Of a DNA stretch of 64,000 nt, positions 52,484 to 61,054 are shown piece by piece. The DNA lies in NCBI GenBank assembly GCA_034111085.1, contig JAWUXZ010000034.1, positions 124,001 to 188,000 of the forward strand, written 5' to 3'. The position numbers were made by a program, and so were the translations under genes. The notes under the pieces were generated by a model. The model was not told the origin of the DNA and did not search any database. It worked only from the letters and a program-made list of their open reading frames with translations. Each line of letters begins with the position of its first letter. Positions within the stretch are counted from its first letter, which is position 1. Source of the DNA: Dinoroseobacter sp034111085 (GTDB taxonomy: Bacteria; Pseudomonadota; Alphaproteobacteria; Rhodobacterales; Rhodobacteraceae).

Positions 52484-54223
52484 CTATCCATCCTCGAACG
52501 GGTCCCATTCGGGATCGTCGGAGGGGTCATCGGGTAACTCGGGCAGGGCCTCGGCTGCGGCGGCTGCATCGAGGTCTTCGCGCGAGCGGAAGCCAGTAAT
52601 CGTCGCATCTGGAAACGCGGCAAGGGTCGCAGCCACAAGCGGATGGGCCTTTAGAATTTCGTCGAGCTGCTCGGCATCTTCTCCAAGTTGCTCGGTAATA
52701 GAATTGCGACCACCTGCGTTTTCGACGCTGATAACCCAGCGCGCGCCAGTCCAGGCCTGCAAGCGTTGTGCGAGCCGTTGTGCCAGATCGGTAGGTGCAT
52801 TCGCGGCAGGTTCAAATGCAATCCGTCCTGGCGAATAGCGCACCAGTTTGAGGTAATTTTCAACGTCCAACTGAAACGTCATGTCGCGCTTCTGACTTAT
52901 CAGCTCAACCACATCCTCAAACTTGGCAAACCGCGCCAGTGGATCGGCTTGGTGAGGTGCCGCAGCAGGCATCGCTTGCGCGCCGGAGCTTGCTGTCAGC
53001 AAGGCGCGCGGGCCACCACCGCCGCCCCCTTGTGGGGCCGGGGCAGGCGCCGACGGAGCACTTGGTGGGCGGTCTTGCAATAACCGCGCCAGATCACCGG
53101 GCGTTGGCAGATCGGCCACATGGGTCAGACGGATCACGGCCATCTCAGCGGCCATCACAGAGTTTGGCGCAACCGACACCTCCTCAAGCGCTTTTAGCAG
53201 CATCTGCCACATTCGCGTCAGCACCCGCATCGGGACGCGCTCGGCGAGGCCTTGTCCGCGCGTGCGCTCGTCTGGGCTGACGGTTGGGTCTTGGGCCGCA
53301 TCGGGTGTGATAATCACGACGCTGATCCAGTGGGTTAGCTCGGCCAGATCGCGCAGGATCGCTACGGGATCAGCACCATCGGCATATTGCGCGGCCAACT
53401 CACCAAGCGCGCCCGCCGCATCGCCGCGCAAGATCGCCTCAAACAGATCCAGCCCGCGTCCGCGATCCGCGAGGCCCAGCATCGTGCGCACTTCGTCTGC
53501 GCTTGTTTCGCCTTGGCCTTGGCTAATGGCTTGATCCAGCAGACTCATTGCGTCGCGCACAGACCCTTCGGCGGCGCGCGTGATCAGGGCGAGCGCGTCT
53601 TCGGCAACAGCAGCCCCCTCAAGCCCTGCGATCTTTTGCAGATGCGTGATCATCACTTCGGGCTCAATCCGCCGTAGATCGAAGCGTTGACAGCGCGACA
53701 GAACGGTGACCGGAACTTTGCGGATCTCAGTTGTCGCGAAGATGAATTTCACATGCGCAGGCGGTTCTTCCAGCGTCTTTAGCAGCGCGTTAAACGCACT
53801 CGTCGACAGCATGTGAACTTCGTCGATGATATAGATCTTATAGCGGGCGGAGGCGGCGCGATAATTGACCGAATTGATCACTTCGCGCATGTCACCCACA
53901 CCGGTGTTGGACGCAGCGTCCATTTCCAGCACGTCGACATGGCGGCCTTCGGCAATCGCGCGACACGGTTCGCACACGCCACAAGGCTCTGTTGTTGGAC
54001 TGCCTTCACCATCTGGGCCGACGCAATTAAGCCCCTTGGCGATGATCCGCGCGGTCGTGGTTTTGCCGGTGCCGCGAATGCCCGTCATCATGAAGGCCTG
54101 CGCAATACGGTCAGCGGCGAAGGCGTTCTTCAGGGTGCGCACCATCGCGTCCTGACCGATCAGGTCTGCGAAGGTGGCGGGGCGGTATTTCCGCGCCAGA
54201 ACCTGATATGCTGTCTCGCTCAT
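52484..54223 (-). CDS. dnaX: DNA polymerase III tau/gamma subunit
   Basis: A 579-residue clamp-loader subunit. Walker A GIRGTGKTT is at residues 48-56; the zinc site (CGVCEPC) is near 85; DEVHMLS is Walker B; SRCQRFDLRR is the sensor region. The C-terminal third (from about 390) is the tau extension that binds DnaB and polymerase alpha. The ATG before SETAYQVLARKYRP was chosen; upstream sequence is not conserved. Confidence 0.96.
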   Translation of the reverse strand: MSETAYQVLARKYRPATFADLIGQDAMVRTLKNAFAADRIAQAFMMTGIRGTGKTTTARIIAKGLNCVGPDGEGSPTTEPCGVCEPCRAIAEGRHVDVLEMDAASNTGVGDMREVINSVNYRAASARYKIYIIDEVHMLSTSAFNALLKTLEEPPAHVKFIFATTEIRKVPVTVLSRCQRFDLRRIEPEVMITHLQKIAGLEGAAVAEDALALITRAAEGSVRDAMSLLDQAISQGQGETSADEVRTMLGLADRGRGLDLFEAILRGDAAGALGELAAQYADGADPVAILRDLAELTHWISVVIITPDAAQDPTVSPDERTRGQGLAERVPMRVLTRMWQMLLKALEEVSVAPNSVMAAEMAVIRLTHVADLPTPGDLARLLQDRPPSAPSAPAPAPQGGGGGGPRALLTASSGAQAMPAAAPHQADPLARFAKFEDVVELISQKRDMTFQLDVENYLKLVRYSPGRIAFEPAANAPTDLAQRLAQRLQAWTGARWVISVENAGGRNSITEQLGEDAEQLDEILKAHPLVAATLAAFPDATITGFRSREDLDAAAAAEALPELPDDPSDDPEWDPFEDG

Positions 54224-54450
54224 GCGTGCCCCCGAATCCAGTCTGTAAGGTAGGCGAGCGGTTGCGCCGCGTCCAGCAATGCTGGTGCGACGTTCCACCT
54301 GATGAACATCTAGAGGGTAACTGGAAAGTAGTTGCCCACCTTGAAGATGGAATACAGCGATGTTCGCTGCTCTCGTTACGATCTTGTTGCTTGCCGGTTT
54401 AGCAGAAGGCTTCGTTGGCGGTTTGAGTTCTGCCTCTGCCCTGCACGGCT

Positions 54451-55485
54451 TTAGCTCCCGCGCTTGGCCTTTGCGCGTGCCTTGCCAGCGGTATAGGTCT
54501 TCTCACGCTCTCGATCCTTCTTGCGCGCCTCGGCCAAACTGGTGGTGTTATGCGCTTCTTCGACCAGCAGTTTCTTCCAGCGGGTGTAGCGGTCTTGATC
54601 AACGGTTCCGGCTGCAACTGCCGCTTGGACCGCGCATCCCGGCTCGGTTTCATGGGCGCAGTCGGAAAATTTGCAGTGCTCGGTCAATTCCGAAATATCG
54701 CCAAACACCGCGTGGATCCCGTCTGCAGCATCGCTCAGCGGCACCGCGCGCATCCCCGGCGTATCGATCAGCCAACCGCCATATAGCGTGCGCAACATTT
54801 GGCGTGAGGTGCTGGTGTGGCGACCCCTCGCGTCGTCCTCTCGGATGCCGCCCGTTAGCAGATCGGCCCCGGTGAGGCCATTGGTAAGTGTGGTTTTGCC
54901 GACACCACTGGAGCCCATCAGCGCCAGCGTTTTCCCGGCGCTACACCAAGGGGCGAGGCGTTCGACCTCCCCGATATCGCGCGCATCAAGGGTCAGGGCG
55001 GTCACCAACGGCGAGATAGCCTCAACCTGCTTTTGGAACGGACGCGCATCATCAACCTCATCAGCGCGCGTCAATATCACCAACGGCAGACAATCGGCGC
55101 TGGCGGCCATGGCGACGTAGCGCTCCAGCCGCGCGATGTTGAAATCACCGTTGCAAGCCGTAACGATGCCGAGGGTCTCGACATTCGCGGCCATCAATTG
55201 CGAGCGCGCATCAGGGCCAGACGCACGGCGTTGCAGCAGGCTGAACGGCTCCAGACGGTGGCGCGCGATAAACTCGTCGGCAAGAACCCAATCGCCAACC
55301 GCAAACTCGCCTGTGCTGGTCTCGGGTGGCAGGCTCAGGCGCATCGGTCCAGCGGTGCCGAGCGCATGAAGCGTCGTGCGGGTAACGCTGGTCAGGCGGT
55401 ATGGCGTCAGGCTTGGGTCGAGATCATCGGCTTGGGTCTGGAACTGCGCGGTCCAGCCGAGATCCTCGAGCATGATATTGGGCAA
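54451..55485 (-). CDS. rsgA: Ribosome small subunit-dependent GTPase RsgA
   Basis: A 344-residue circularly permuted GTPase for late 30S maturation. Domains: OB fold (35-100), GTPase with order G4 (LTRADEVD) before G1 (GSSGVGKT, 191-198) and G3 (DTPGMR), and zinc-binding tail (HCKFSDCAHETEPGC). C-terminal Lys-rich tail. The 227-bp region up to dnaX holds only short, unrecognised frames. ATG at 55485; a second ATG lies four codons in. Confidence 0.93.
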   Translation of the reverse strand: MPNIMLEDLGWTAQFQTQADDLDPSLTPYRLTSVTRTTLHALGTAGPMRLSLPPETSTGEFAVGDWVLADEFIARHRLEPFSLLQRRASGPDARSQLMAANVETLGIVTACNGDFNIARLERYVAMAASADCLPLVILTRADEVDDARPFQKQVEAISPLVTALTLDARDIGEVERLAPWCSAGKTLALMGSSGVGKTTLTNGLTGADLLTGGIREDDARGRHTSTSRQMLRTLYGGWLIDTPGMRAVPLSDAADGIHAVFGDISELTEHCKFSDCAHETEPGCAVQAAVAAGTVDQDRYTRWKKLLVEEAHNTTSLAEARKKDREREKTYTAGKARAKAKRGS

Positions 55486-55586
55486 TGGGGGTGTCCTTAG
55501 GCGACGGGGCTTTGGCGTGCGGACGGTATCAGGCGGGAGGATGGTTGTCGTGTAGGATTTTTCAGGGGGTGTGGGTGCCCTCTATC

Positions 55587-55605
55587 GTTACTCAATCTGA
55601 GTAAC
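55587..55605. promoter_or_regulatory. Dyad GTTACTC-AATCT-GAGTAAC
   Basis: A perfect 7-bp inverted repeat with a 5-nt centre, in the gap between rsgA and the SRP RNA gene. It looks like an operator rather than a terminator (no T run). Regulator unknown. Confidence 0.45.
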
Positions 55606-55646
55606 TGCCGGGGCTTCGCCTGATTGCTTTGCAAACAGACTAGGGT

Positions 55647-55739
55647 GAGAGATTGACAACGACCCAAGCGGGAATCGTTACGGCTGCTTCCTTCCGGACC
55701 TGACCGGGTTGGCGAAGTGCTTGCCCGCGCCAACCTCTC
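55647..55739 (-). ncRNA. ffs: Signal recognition particle RNA (4.5S, small bacterial type)
   Basis: On the - strand the diagnostic loop GGTCAGGTCCGGAAGGAAG is present, flanked by GCC. Outer ends GAGAGGTTG and CAATCTCTC pair to close the molecule, giving about 93 nt. The RNA binds Ffh and targets ribosomes to the membrane. Exact ends are estimated from the terminal helix. Confidence 0.93.
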
Positions 55740-55746
55740 GATTTCG

Positions 55747-55775
55747 CATATAGCGAGGGTGCGGACCTTTCGCAA
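55747..55775 (-). promoter_or_regulatory. Sigma-70-type promoter of the SRP RNA gene
   Basis: On the - strand, -35 TTGCGA and -10 TATATG are separated by exactly 17 bp. Transcription would begin about 7 nt below the -10, coinciding with the closing helix of the SRP RNA. Confidence 0.75.
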
Positions 55776-55821
55776 GGGAGGCGCGCGTGGCAGAAAGGCG
55801 CTGCAACGAAAGGGACGCAAC

Positions 55822-56772
55822 GTGGAAGACCTGATTACATTCGGAACCTCAAGCCTCGACCGCGCTGGCGAGTTGCGCGGCGATGCAGACGCCTTGGCGA
55901 AGTTGCTCAAAAGCGAGGGCGCAGGTGTCTTGGCGATGTGGCGCGGCAAGCCCCTGATGGTGGGTGACGCGCTTGCGTGGGCCCCTGCGGATCATGCGAT
56001 ATTTGCCCAAGCCGACGAGGCCCCGGTGTTTCTGGGCCGCGACGAGAATGGCCCGCGGTTCACGCAAGATATCTCAACTTGGGAGCCGGACACAGACGCC
56101 TCTGAAGTGGGGGCGTTCCTCGATCAATCCACCCAGCATCACCCTGACGCACCTGAAGGCGCCGGCTTCACCGAGTTGCGGGGCGTGATGACGCGCCTGT
56201 CGCGCCGGGATGCGGAATTAGCGGCCAGCGCGCGCGCGGTGTTGGCTTGGCACGAATCGCACGGGTTCTGCGCCAAATGCGGGGCCAAAAGCGAGATCAG
56301 TCAAGGCGGCTGGCAGCGCAATTGCCCCGACTGCGGGGCCAAGCATTTCCCGCGCACTGACCCGGTTGCCATTATGCTGATCACCCACGGCAATGATGTT
56401 TTGGTCGGACGCTCACCGTTTTGGCCCGAGGGATTCTATTCGCTGCTGGCGGGATTTATCGAGCCCGGCGAGACGGTGGAGGCCGCCGTGCGTCGCGAAG
56501 TGTTCGAGGAAGCAGGCGTGCGCGTTGGCAAGGTGCGCTATCTGGCAAGCCAACCGTGGCCGTTCCCGTCATCGCTTATGATGGGCTGCGCGGGCGAGGC
56601 GACCAGCCGTGACATCACCGTGGACGAAACCGAGTTGGCCGATGCCCGCTGGGTCAGTCGCGAGGAGATGGTGCAGGTCTTTGCGGGCACGCATCCTGAG
56701 ATGGGCGAGCCGCGCAAGGGGGCCATAGCGCACTCACTTTTGCACGCTTGGCTTTCAGATCGCCTTGGCTAG
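55822..56772 (+). CDS. nudC: NAD+ diphosphatase / NAD-RNA decapping enzyme NudC
   Basis: A 316-residue Nudix hydrolase. An N-terminal domain is followed by a zinc ribbon (Cys150, Cys153, Cys168, Cys171), the Nudix box at 211-233 (GFIEPGETVEAAVRREVFEE) and the NudC-specific SQPWPF at 243-248. It hydrolyses NAD(H) and removes NAD caps from RNA. GTG start chosen because the frame upstream crosses the SRP RNA promoter; AGGGA lies 8 nt before it. Confidence 0.94.
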   Translation: MEDLITFGTSSLDRAGELRGDADALAKLLKSEGAGVLAMWRGKPLMVGDALAWAPADHAIFAQADEAPVFLGRDENGPRFTQDISTWEPDTDASEVGAFLDQSTQHHPDAPEGAGFTELRGVMTRLSRRDAELAASARAVLAWHESHGFCAKCGAKSEISQGGWQRNCPDCGAKHFPRTDPVAIMLITHGNDVLVGRSPFWPEGFYSLLAGFIEPGETVEAAVRREVFEEAGVRVGKVRYLASQPWPFPSSLMMGCAGEATSRDITVDETELADARWVSREEMVQVFAGTHPEMGEPRKGAIAHSLLHAWLSDRLG

Positions 56773-56847
56773 GCCATCATTTCGCAGCATTTGAGCGCTT
56801 CTCTGATCACACCCTGAAACGGGATTTGTGATCAGTGGAGTGGGCGT

Positions 56848-57312
56848 ATGAAGTTTTCGACAGAGCAGATTGTAGCGGCCCCGCGTGACGCGTTGTTCTC
56901 AGCGTTGACCGACTTTGGACGGTTCGAGCGTGATGCAATTAAATCCGGCGCAGAAGTTCACCGCACCGACACCCTGACCCGACCGGGCGAAGGCATGGGA
57001 TGGCGTGCGCGGTTTGATGCGCGCGGACGTACCCGCGAATTGATCGCTGAGCTGGACCGGATGCGCATTCCGGGAGAGGTGGTCTTTGCCGGCAAAATGT
57101 CAGGGATGGAAGGGGAGTTGGCCTTTACGCTGACCCCAATCGGGCCGGACAAGACGCGTCTGGTGGCGGAGTTTAACCTGCGCGCGCGGTCGATCAGCGC
57201 GAAGTTGCTGTTGAACTCGCTGAAGCTGGCGCGCGGCAATGTTGATAAAGGTTTTCGCCAGCGGGTGAAGGCGTTTTGCAGGCAGTCCGAGCGGCCGCTG
57301 GAACTGGCATAA
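56848..57312 (+). CDS. SRPBCC-family protein
   Basis: A 154-residue START-like fold (opening MKFSTEQIVAAPRDALFSALTD and ending in a long C-terminal helix from about 115). Binds a hydrophobic ligand in related proteins; ligand here unknown. Ends before a perfect palindrome that separates it from the convergent pheA. Confidence 0.85.
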   Translation: MKFSTEQIVAAPRDALFSALTDFGRFERDAIKSGAEVHRTDTLTRPGEGMGWRARFDARGRTRELIAELDRMRIPGEVVFAGKMSGMEGELAFTLTPIGPDKTRLVAEFNLRARSISAKLLLNSLKLARGNVDKGFRQRVKAFCRQSERPLELA

Positions 57313-57339
57313 GGGCGCGTGGCATTTAGGGCCGACACG

Positions 57340-57371
57340 GACCTATTGTTTCGCATGCGAAACAATAGGTC
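57340..57371. repeat. 32-bp perfect palindrome
   Basis: GACCTATTGTTTCGCA followed immediately by its exact reverse complement. Centre GCATGC lies at 57353-57358. It sits between the convergent SRPBCC and prephenate dehydratase genes, where nothing else is coded. It could fold as a hairpin in either transcript and act as a bidirectional terminator, but lacks T runs. Confidence 0.9.
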
Positions 57372-57450
57372 ATCTTTGCTGACCTAAGATTATGATTTCA
57401 TTAACCAAAAACTTGGTGTAGTACCACTACAGCTTGTGGTCACAGCCACC

Positions 57451-58284
57451 CTAGTGCCGACGCTGATCTGCCGGGTAGACGCCGAGCACCTCTAGATACG
57501 AGGTGAAATAGGACAACTCGTCCAGCGCGCGCGCAACCTCTGGGTCGTCGGGATGGCCCTCGACATCGGCGTAGAACCGCGTCGCAGTGAATGACCCGCC
57601 AACCATGTAGCTTTCCAGCTTGGTCATGTTCACCCCGTTCGTGGCAAACCCGCCCATGGCTTTATAGAGCGCTGCGGGAATGTTGCGCACTTGGAACACG
57701 AAACTGGTCATCATGCCGGACGGCCCGCGCCGGGTCATGTCGGCCTCGCGCGCCATAATCAGGAAGCGCGTGGTGTTGGTGTCCTCATCCTCGATATGGT
57801 GCGCAAGGATGTCGAGACCGTAGATCTTGGCGGCAAGCTCGCTGGCGAGTGCTGCAACCTTAGGATCGCCCAGCTCGGAGATTTCGCGCGCCGCACGGGC
57901 ATTATCGGGGCTGACGCGGCCCTTGATGTTATGCTCGGTCAGGAAGGTCGCGCATTGGGGTAGCAAGACGAGGTGGGAATGGGCCTCGGTTACTTCGTCC
58001 AGCTTCGTGCCGGGCACAGCAAGCAGATTGATATGCACCCGCACGAAAGCCTCGTCGATGATATGCAGCCCGCTTTTGGGCAAAAGACGGTGGATGTCGG
58101 CAACGCGCCCATAGGTCGTGTTTTCAACCGGCAGCATCCCAAGGTCGGCCTCGCCGCTGCGCACGGCCTCAAACACATCCTCGAAACTGACGCAGGGCAG
58201 CGCCTCGTGCTCGGGGCGTTTGTCGTTGCAAGCCTGGTGCGAGTAGGCTCCGGGTTCCCCTTGGAAGGCGATGCGTTTGGTCAT
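57451..58284 (-). CDS. pheA: Prephenate dehydratase
   Basis: A 277-residue stand-alone enzyme converting prephenate to phenylpyruvate. A periplasmic-binding-like catalytic domain (opening RIAFQGEPGAYSHQA, with NTTYGRV and the catalytic TTRFL at residue 188) is followed by an ACT regulatory domain with KLESYMVGG where many enzymes have ESRP. No chorismate mutase domain. ATG before TKRIAFQG chosen, 18 codons into the frame. Confidence 0.95.
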   Translation of the reverse strand: MTKRIAFQGEPGAYSHQACNDKRPEHEALPCVSFEDVFEAVRSGEADLGMLPVENTTYGRVADIHRLLPKSGLHIIDEAFVRVHINLLAVPGTKLDEVTEAHSHLVLLPQCATFLTEHNIKGRVSPDNARAAREISELGDPKVAALASELAAKIYGLDILAHHIEDEDTNTTRFLIMAREADMTRRGPSGMMTSFVFQVRNIPAALYKAMGGFATNGVNMTKLESYMVGGSFTATRFYADVEGHPDDPEVARALDELSYFTSYLEVLGVYPADQRRH

Positions 58285-58366
58285 GGTCGTCCCTTTTTGG
58301 TCCCTTCGGCGCGTGATCCCGCCGTGCGAACACGGCATTCGGGCGTTTCGTCGCGCCTTCTAACGC

Positions 58367-58396
58367 TTGCCCTTGCATGAAGGAAACGCATATATC
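58367..58396 (+). promoter_or_regulatory. Candidate promoter of cycM
   Basis: -35 TTGCCC and -10 TATATC with 18 bp between, 34 bp before the cycM start. Only moderate match. Confidence 0.4.
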
Positions 58397-58429
58397 CGCG
58401 CAACCCCTGCACGAGGTGAGAATTCTTAG

Positions 58430-58945
58430 ATGTTTGACACAATGACGATGACCAAAACGCTGGGTGCCCTGTGCGGCGCTTTGTTGATCTTCTTGCTGGG
58501 CAAGTGGGGCGCAGACGCGATGTATGGCTTTTACGGCCACGACAAGCATCACGCGGCGTCCTATGTGATTGATACTGGCGCGGATGAAGACGGCGACATG
58601 GAAGAGGTGATCGAGATCGCCTTTGCCGATGTCTATGCGGTTGCCGATGCTGGTTCTGGCGAACGTTTGTGGCGCCAATGTGCAGCCTGCCACAAGCTTG
58701 AAGCCGGTGCGAACGGTGTTGGTCCATATCTTCTGGGCGTCGTGAACCGCGACAAGCACAGCGCTGAGGGCTACGATTATTCGTCCGCGCTGTTGGAAAT
58801 AACTGGCGCTTGGACCCCGGAGAATATCTCCAGCTTCATCGAGAGCCCGCGTGCCTATGCACCCGGCACCAAGATGGCTTATAACGGCATGCGCGACGTT
58901 GAAGATCGTGCGGACCTGATCGCATATCTGGCAACCCTCCAGTAA
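58430..58945 (+). CDS. cycM: Membrane-anchored cytochrome c552-type (CycM)
   Basis: A 171-residue protein with an uncleaved N-terminal anchor (8-30, LGALCGALLIFLLGKWGADA) and acidic linker, then a class I cytochrome c. Heme site CAACH is at 84-88; the distal Met is in PGTKMAYNGM. It shuttles electrons between the bc1 complex and terminal oxidase. A strong terminator follows. Confidence 0.92.
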   Translation: MFDTMTMTKTLGALCGALLIFLLGKWGADAMYGFYGHDKHHAASYVIDTGADEDGDMEEVIEIAFADVYAVADAGSGERLWRQCAACHKLEAGANGVGPYLLGVVNRDKHSAEGYDYSSALLEITGAWTPENISSFIESPRAYAPGTKMAYNGMRDVEDRADLIAYLATLQ

Positions 58946-58970
58946 CGCCCGATCACAACCGCTTTAAAAT

Positions 58971-59003
58971 GCCGCCCCAAACCGGGCGGCTTTTTTGTTT
59001 TTG
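58971..59003 (+). terminator. Rho-independent terminator of cycM
   Basis: GCCGCCC and GGGCGGC arms with a 6-nt loop are followed by TTTTTTGTTTTT. Confidence 0.93.
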
Positions 59004-59046
59004 CCTCTCTTTGTCTTACTTGTGCGTGAGCGAAGGGCGATTGCGC

Positions 59047-59076
59047 TTGAATCTTTCGTCTGGCGCTCGCTACCTT
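59047..59076 (+). promoter_or_regulatory. Candidate promoter of the yej operon
   Basis: -35 TTGAAT and -10 TACCTT with an 18-bp spacer, 36 bp before the yejA start. Confidence 0.4.
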
Positions 59077-59112
59077 TTCACATGAGACCGATGCACCACT
59101 TTGGAGAGCATG

Positions 59113-61050
59113 ATGACCAGCAAGACAACGCAGGCCAACCCTTCTCAGGCGAAAGCCGCTGACCGCAGCCGCGAGATAAAAGCGCAGATAACTGGACTTG
59201 GCGTCGGGCTTTTGATTCTCGGCGGTCTGGCAACAGCTGCCTTTGGCGAAGGCCATGACCCGGTCACGATCAGCCACGCCTATAGCAACTTCGGCACTGT
59301 CAAATATGCCGACCCGAATTTTCCGCATCTGGACTATGTGAACGCTGACGCGCCCAAGGGTGGCTATATCAGCGTCTCGTCTCAGAGCAATTTCGACAGC
59401 TTCAACCCGTTCACCCGCAAGGGCGTGCCAGAGACAACTGCCGCCACCCTGATGCTGGAGGATATCCTGACCTCCACCGCGGACGACCCGTATGGGCTGT
59501 ATTGCTACCTCTGCACCACGATGGAATATCCCGAAAGCCGCGACTGGGTGATCTTCAATCTGCGTGAGGATGTCACGTTCTCGAACGGCACACTGCTGAC
59601 CGCTGACGATCTGGAGTTCGGCTTCAACCTGATCTTGGAACAAGGCATCGCCGAATACCGCAACGTGGTCGCGGGCTTTATCGCGGGTGTCGAGGTGCTT
59701 GGCCCCTACCGGATTAAGTACAACTTTACCGAAGATGCGCCGCGACGCGACGTGGTCGGCTTTGCGGGCGGCACCAACGCGTTCTCGCGCGCGTGGTTTG
59801 AGGAAACCGGCGCGCGTATCGACGAAAGCCAGCCTGTCCCGTTCTTGGGCACCGGGCCTTACGTGCTGGGCGACGCGGATATGGGGCGCTCGGCCAATTA
59901 CGTGCGCAACGTCAACTGGTGGGGCGCAGATCAGCCGTTGAATGTCGGGCGCTGGAACTTTGACGAGATCAGCGTTGAGGTATTTGCCGATGCGTCGGCC
60001 GCGATGGAGGGTTTCAAGGCGGGCGAGTATACATTCCGCAACGAGAACTCGTCGAAGGAATGGGCTACCTCTTACGATTTTCCGGCGGTTGAGTCGGGCT
60101 ATGTGAATGTCACTGAGCTGCCAAATGGTTCTATCGGGTCCGCGCAAGGCTTCGTGTTCAACCTACGCCGCGAGAAGTGGCAGGACATTCGCGTGCGAGA
60201 AGCCGTCAACATGATGCTGAACTTTGAATGGGCGAACGAGACACTGTTCTTTGGTCTGTATGAGCGGCCTGTGTCGTTCTGGCAGAACTCGGATCTGGAA
60301 GCGAAAGGCACCCCTTCTGATGCAGAGTTGGCTTTGCTGCGCCCGCTCGTCGAACAAGGTCTGCTGCTTGAGAGCATCCTGACCGACGAGGTTGTGATGG
60401 CCCATACCAATGAAGGCGCGCAGAACAACCCCGACCGCCGCACCCGTCGCGCAGCTTTGGCTTTGCTAGAGCAGGCAGGCTGGATCGCCGGTGACGATGG
60501 TTTGGTGCGCAATGCGGCTGGTGAGACGCTTGAGACATTGATCCTGCAAACCTCGCCGTCCTTTGACCGGATCGTGAACCCTTATGTTGAGAACCTGCGC
60601 GGCATTGGCATTGATGCGCGCCTTGAGCGCGTCGATACCGCCCAGTATATCGAGCGGCGTCGCGCTGCCGATTGGGATCTTGTGAACCACACGCTGACCC
60701 AAGGCTACGAGCCGGGTAGTGGGCTTCGTCAGTGGTTTGATAGCTCGACCGCAGAGGACTCGAGCCGGAATTTGATGGCGTTGAAGAACCCTGGCGTCGA
60801 TGCGCTGCTAAGCATCGCCATTGGATCAGAAACACTTGGTGAGGTTACGGTTGCCGCGCAAGCGCTCGACCGGGTGCTTCGGGCCGAGAAGTTCTGGATC
60901 CCGCAATGGTTCAAAGATGTGCATACGGTGGCGTTTTGGGACCAGTATGGCTTCCCCGACGTGCTGCCCCCGCTGGCGTTGGGCACCCTAGATTTCTGGT
61001 GGTTTGACGCTGAGGGCGCGCAGGCGCTGATCGACGCAGGGGCGCTCTGA
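59113..61050 (+). CDS. yejA: Peptide/microcin C-type ABC transporter substrate-binding protein
   Basis: A 645-residue solute-binding protein of the DppA/OppA class (SBP_bac_5). A charged N-terminus and hydrophobic signal (about residues 26-46) precede the mature part (GHDPVTISHAYSNFG). The family-specific pattern FDSFNPFTRKG and LEDILTSTADDP fits YejA. Imports oligopeptides and, in E. coli, microcin C. ATG 59113 chosen (GGAG 6 nt upstream); ATG 59110 is possible. Confidence 0.9.
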   Translation: MTSKTTQANPSQAKAADRSREIKAQITGLGVGLLILGGLATAAFGEGHDPVTISHAYSNFGTVKYADPNFPHLDYVNADAPKGGYISVSSQSNFDSFNPFTRKGVPETTAATLMLEDILTSTADDPYGLYCYLCTTMEYPESRDWVIFNLREDVTFSNGTLLTADDLEFGFNLILEQGIAEYRNVVAGFIAGVEVLGPYRIKYNFTEDAPRRDVVGFAGGTNAFSRAWFEETGARIDESQPVPFLGTGPYVLGDADMGRSANYVRNVNWWGADQPLNVGRWNFDEISVEVFADASAAMEGFKAGEYTFRNENSSKEWATSYDFPAVESGYVNVTELPNGSIGSAQGFVFNLRREKWQDIRVREAVNMMLNFEWANETLFFGLYERPVSFWQNSDLEAKGTPSDAELALLRPLVEQGLLLESILTDEVVMAHTNEGAQNNPDRRTRRAALALLEQAGWIAGDDGLVRNAAGETLETLILQTSPSFDRIVNPYVENLRGIGIDARLERVDTAQYIERRRAADWDLVNHTLTQGYEPGSGLRQWFDSSTAEDSSRNLMALKNPGVDALLSIAIGSETLGEVTVAAQALDRVLRAEKFWIPQWFKDVHTVAFWDQYGFPDVLPPLALGTLDFWWFDAEGAQALIDAGAL

Positions 61051-61054
61051 TCCG

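Noticed and set aside
54360..54875. + strand frame opening MFAALVTILLLAGL
   Set aside because: The signal-like start is followed by low-quality Arg/Ser-rich sequence antisense to rsgA. No ribosome site.
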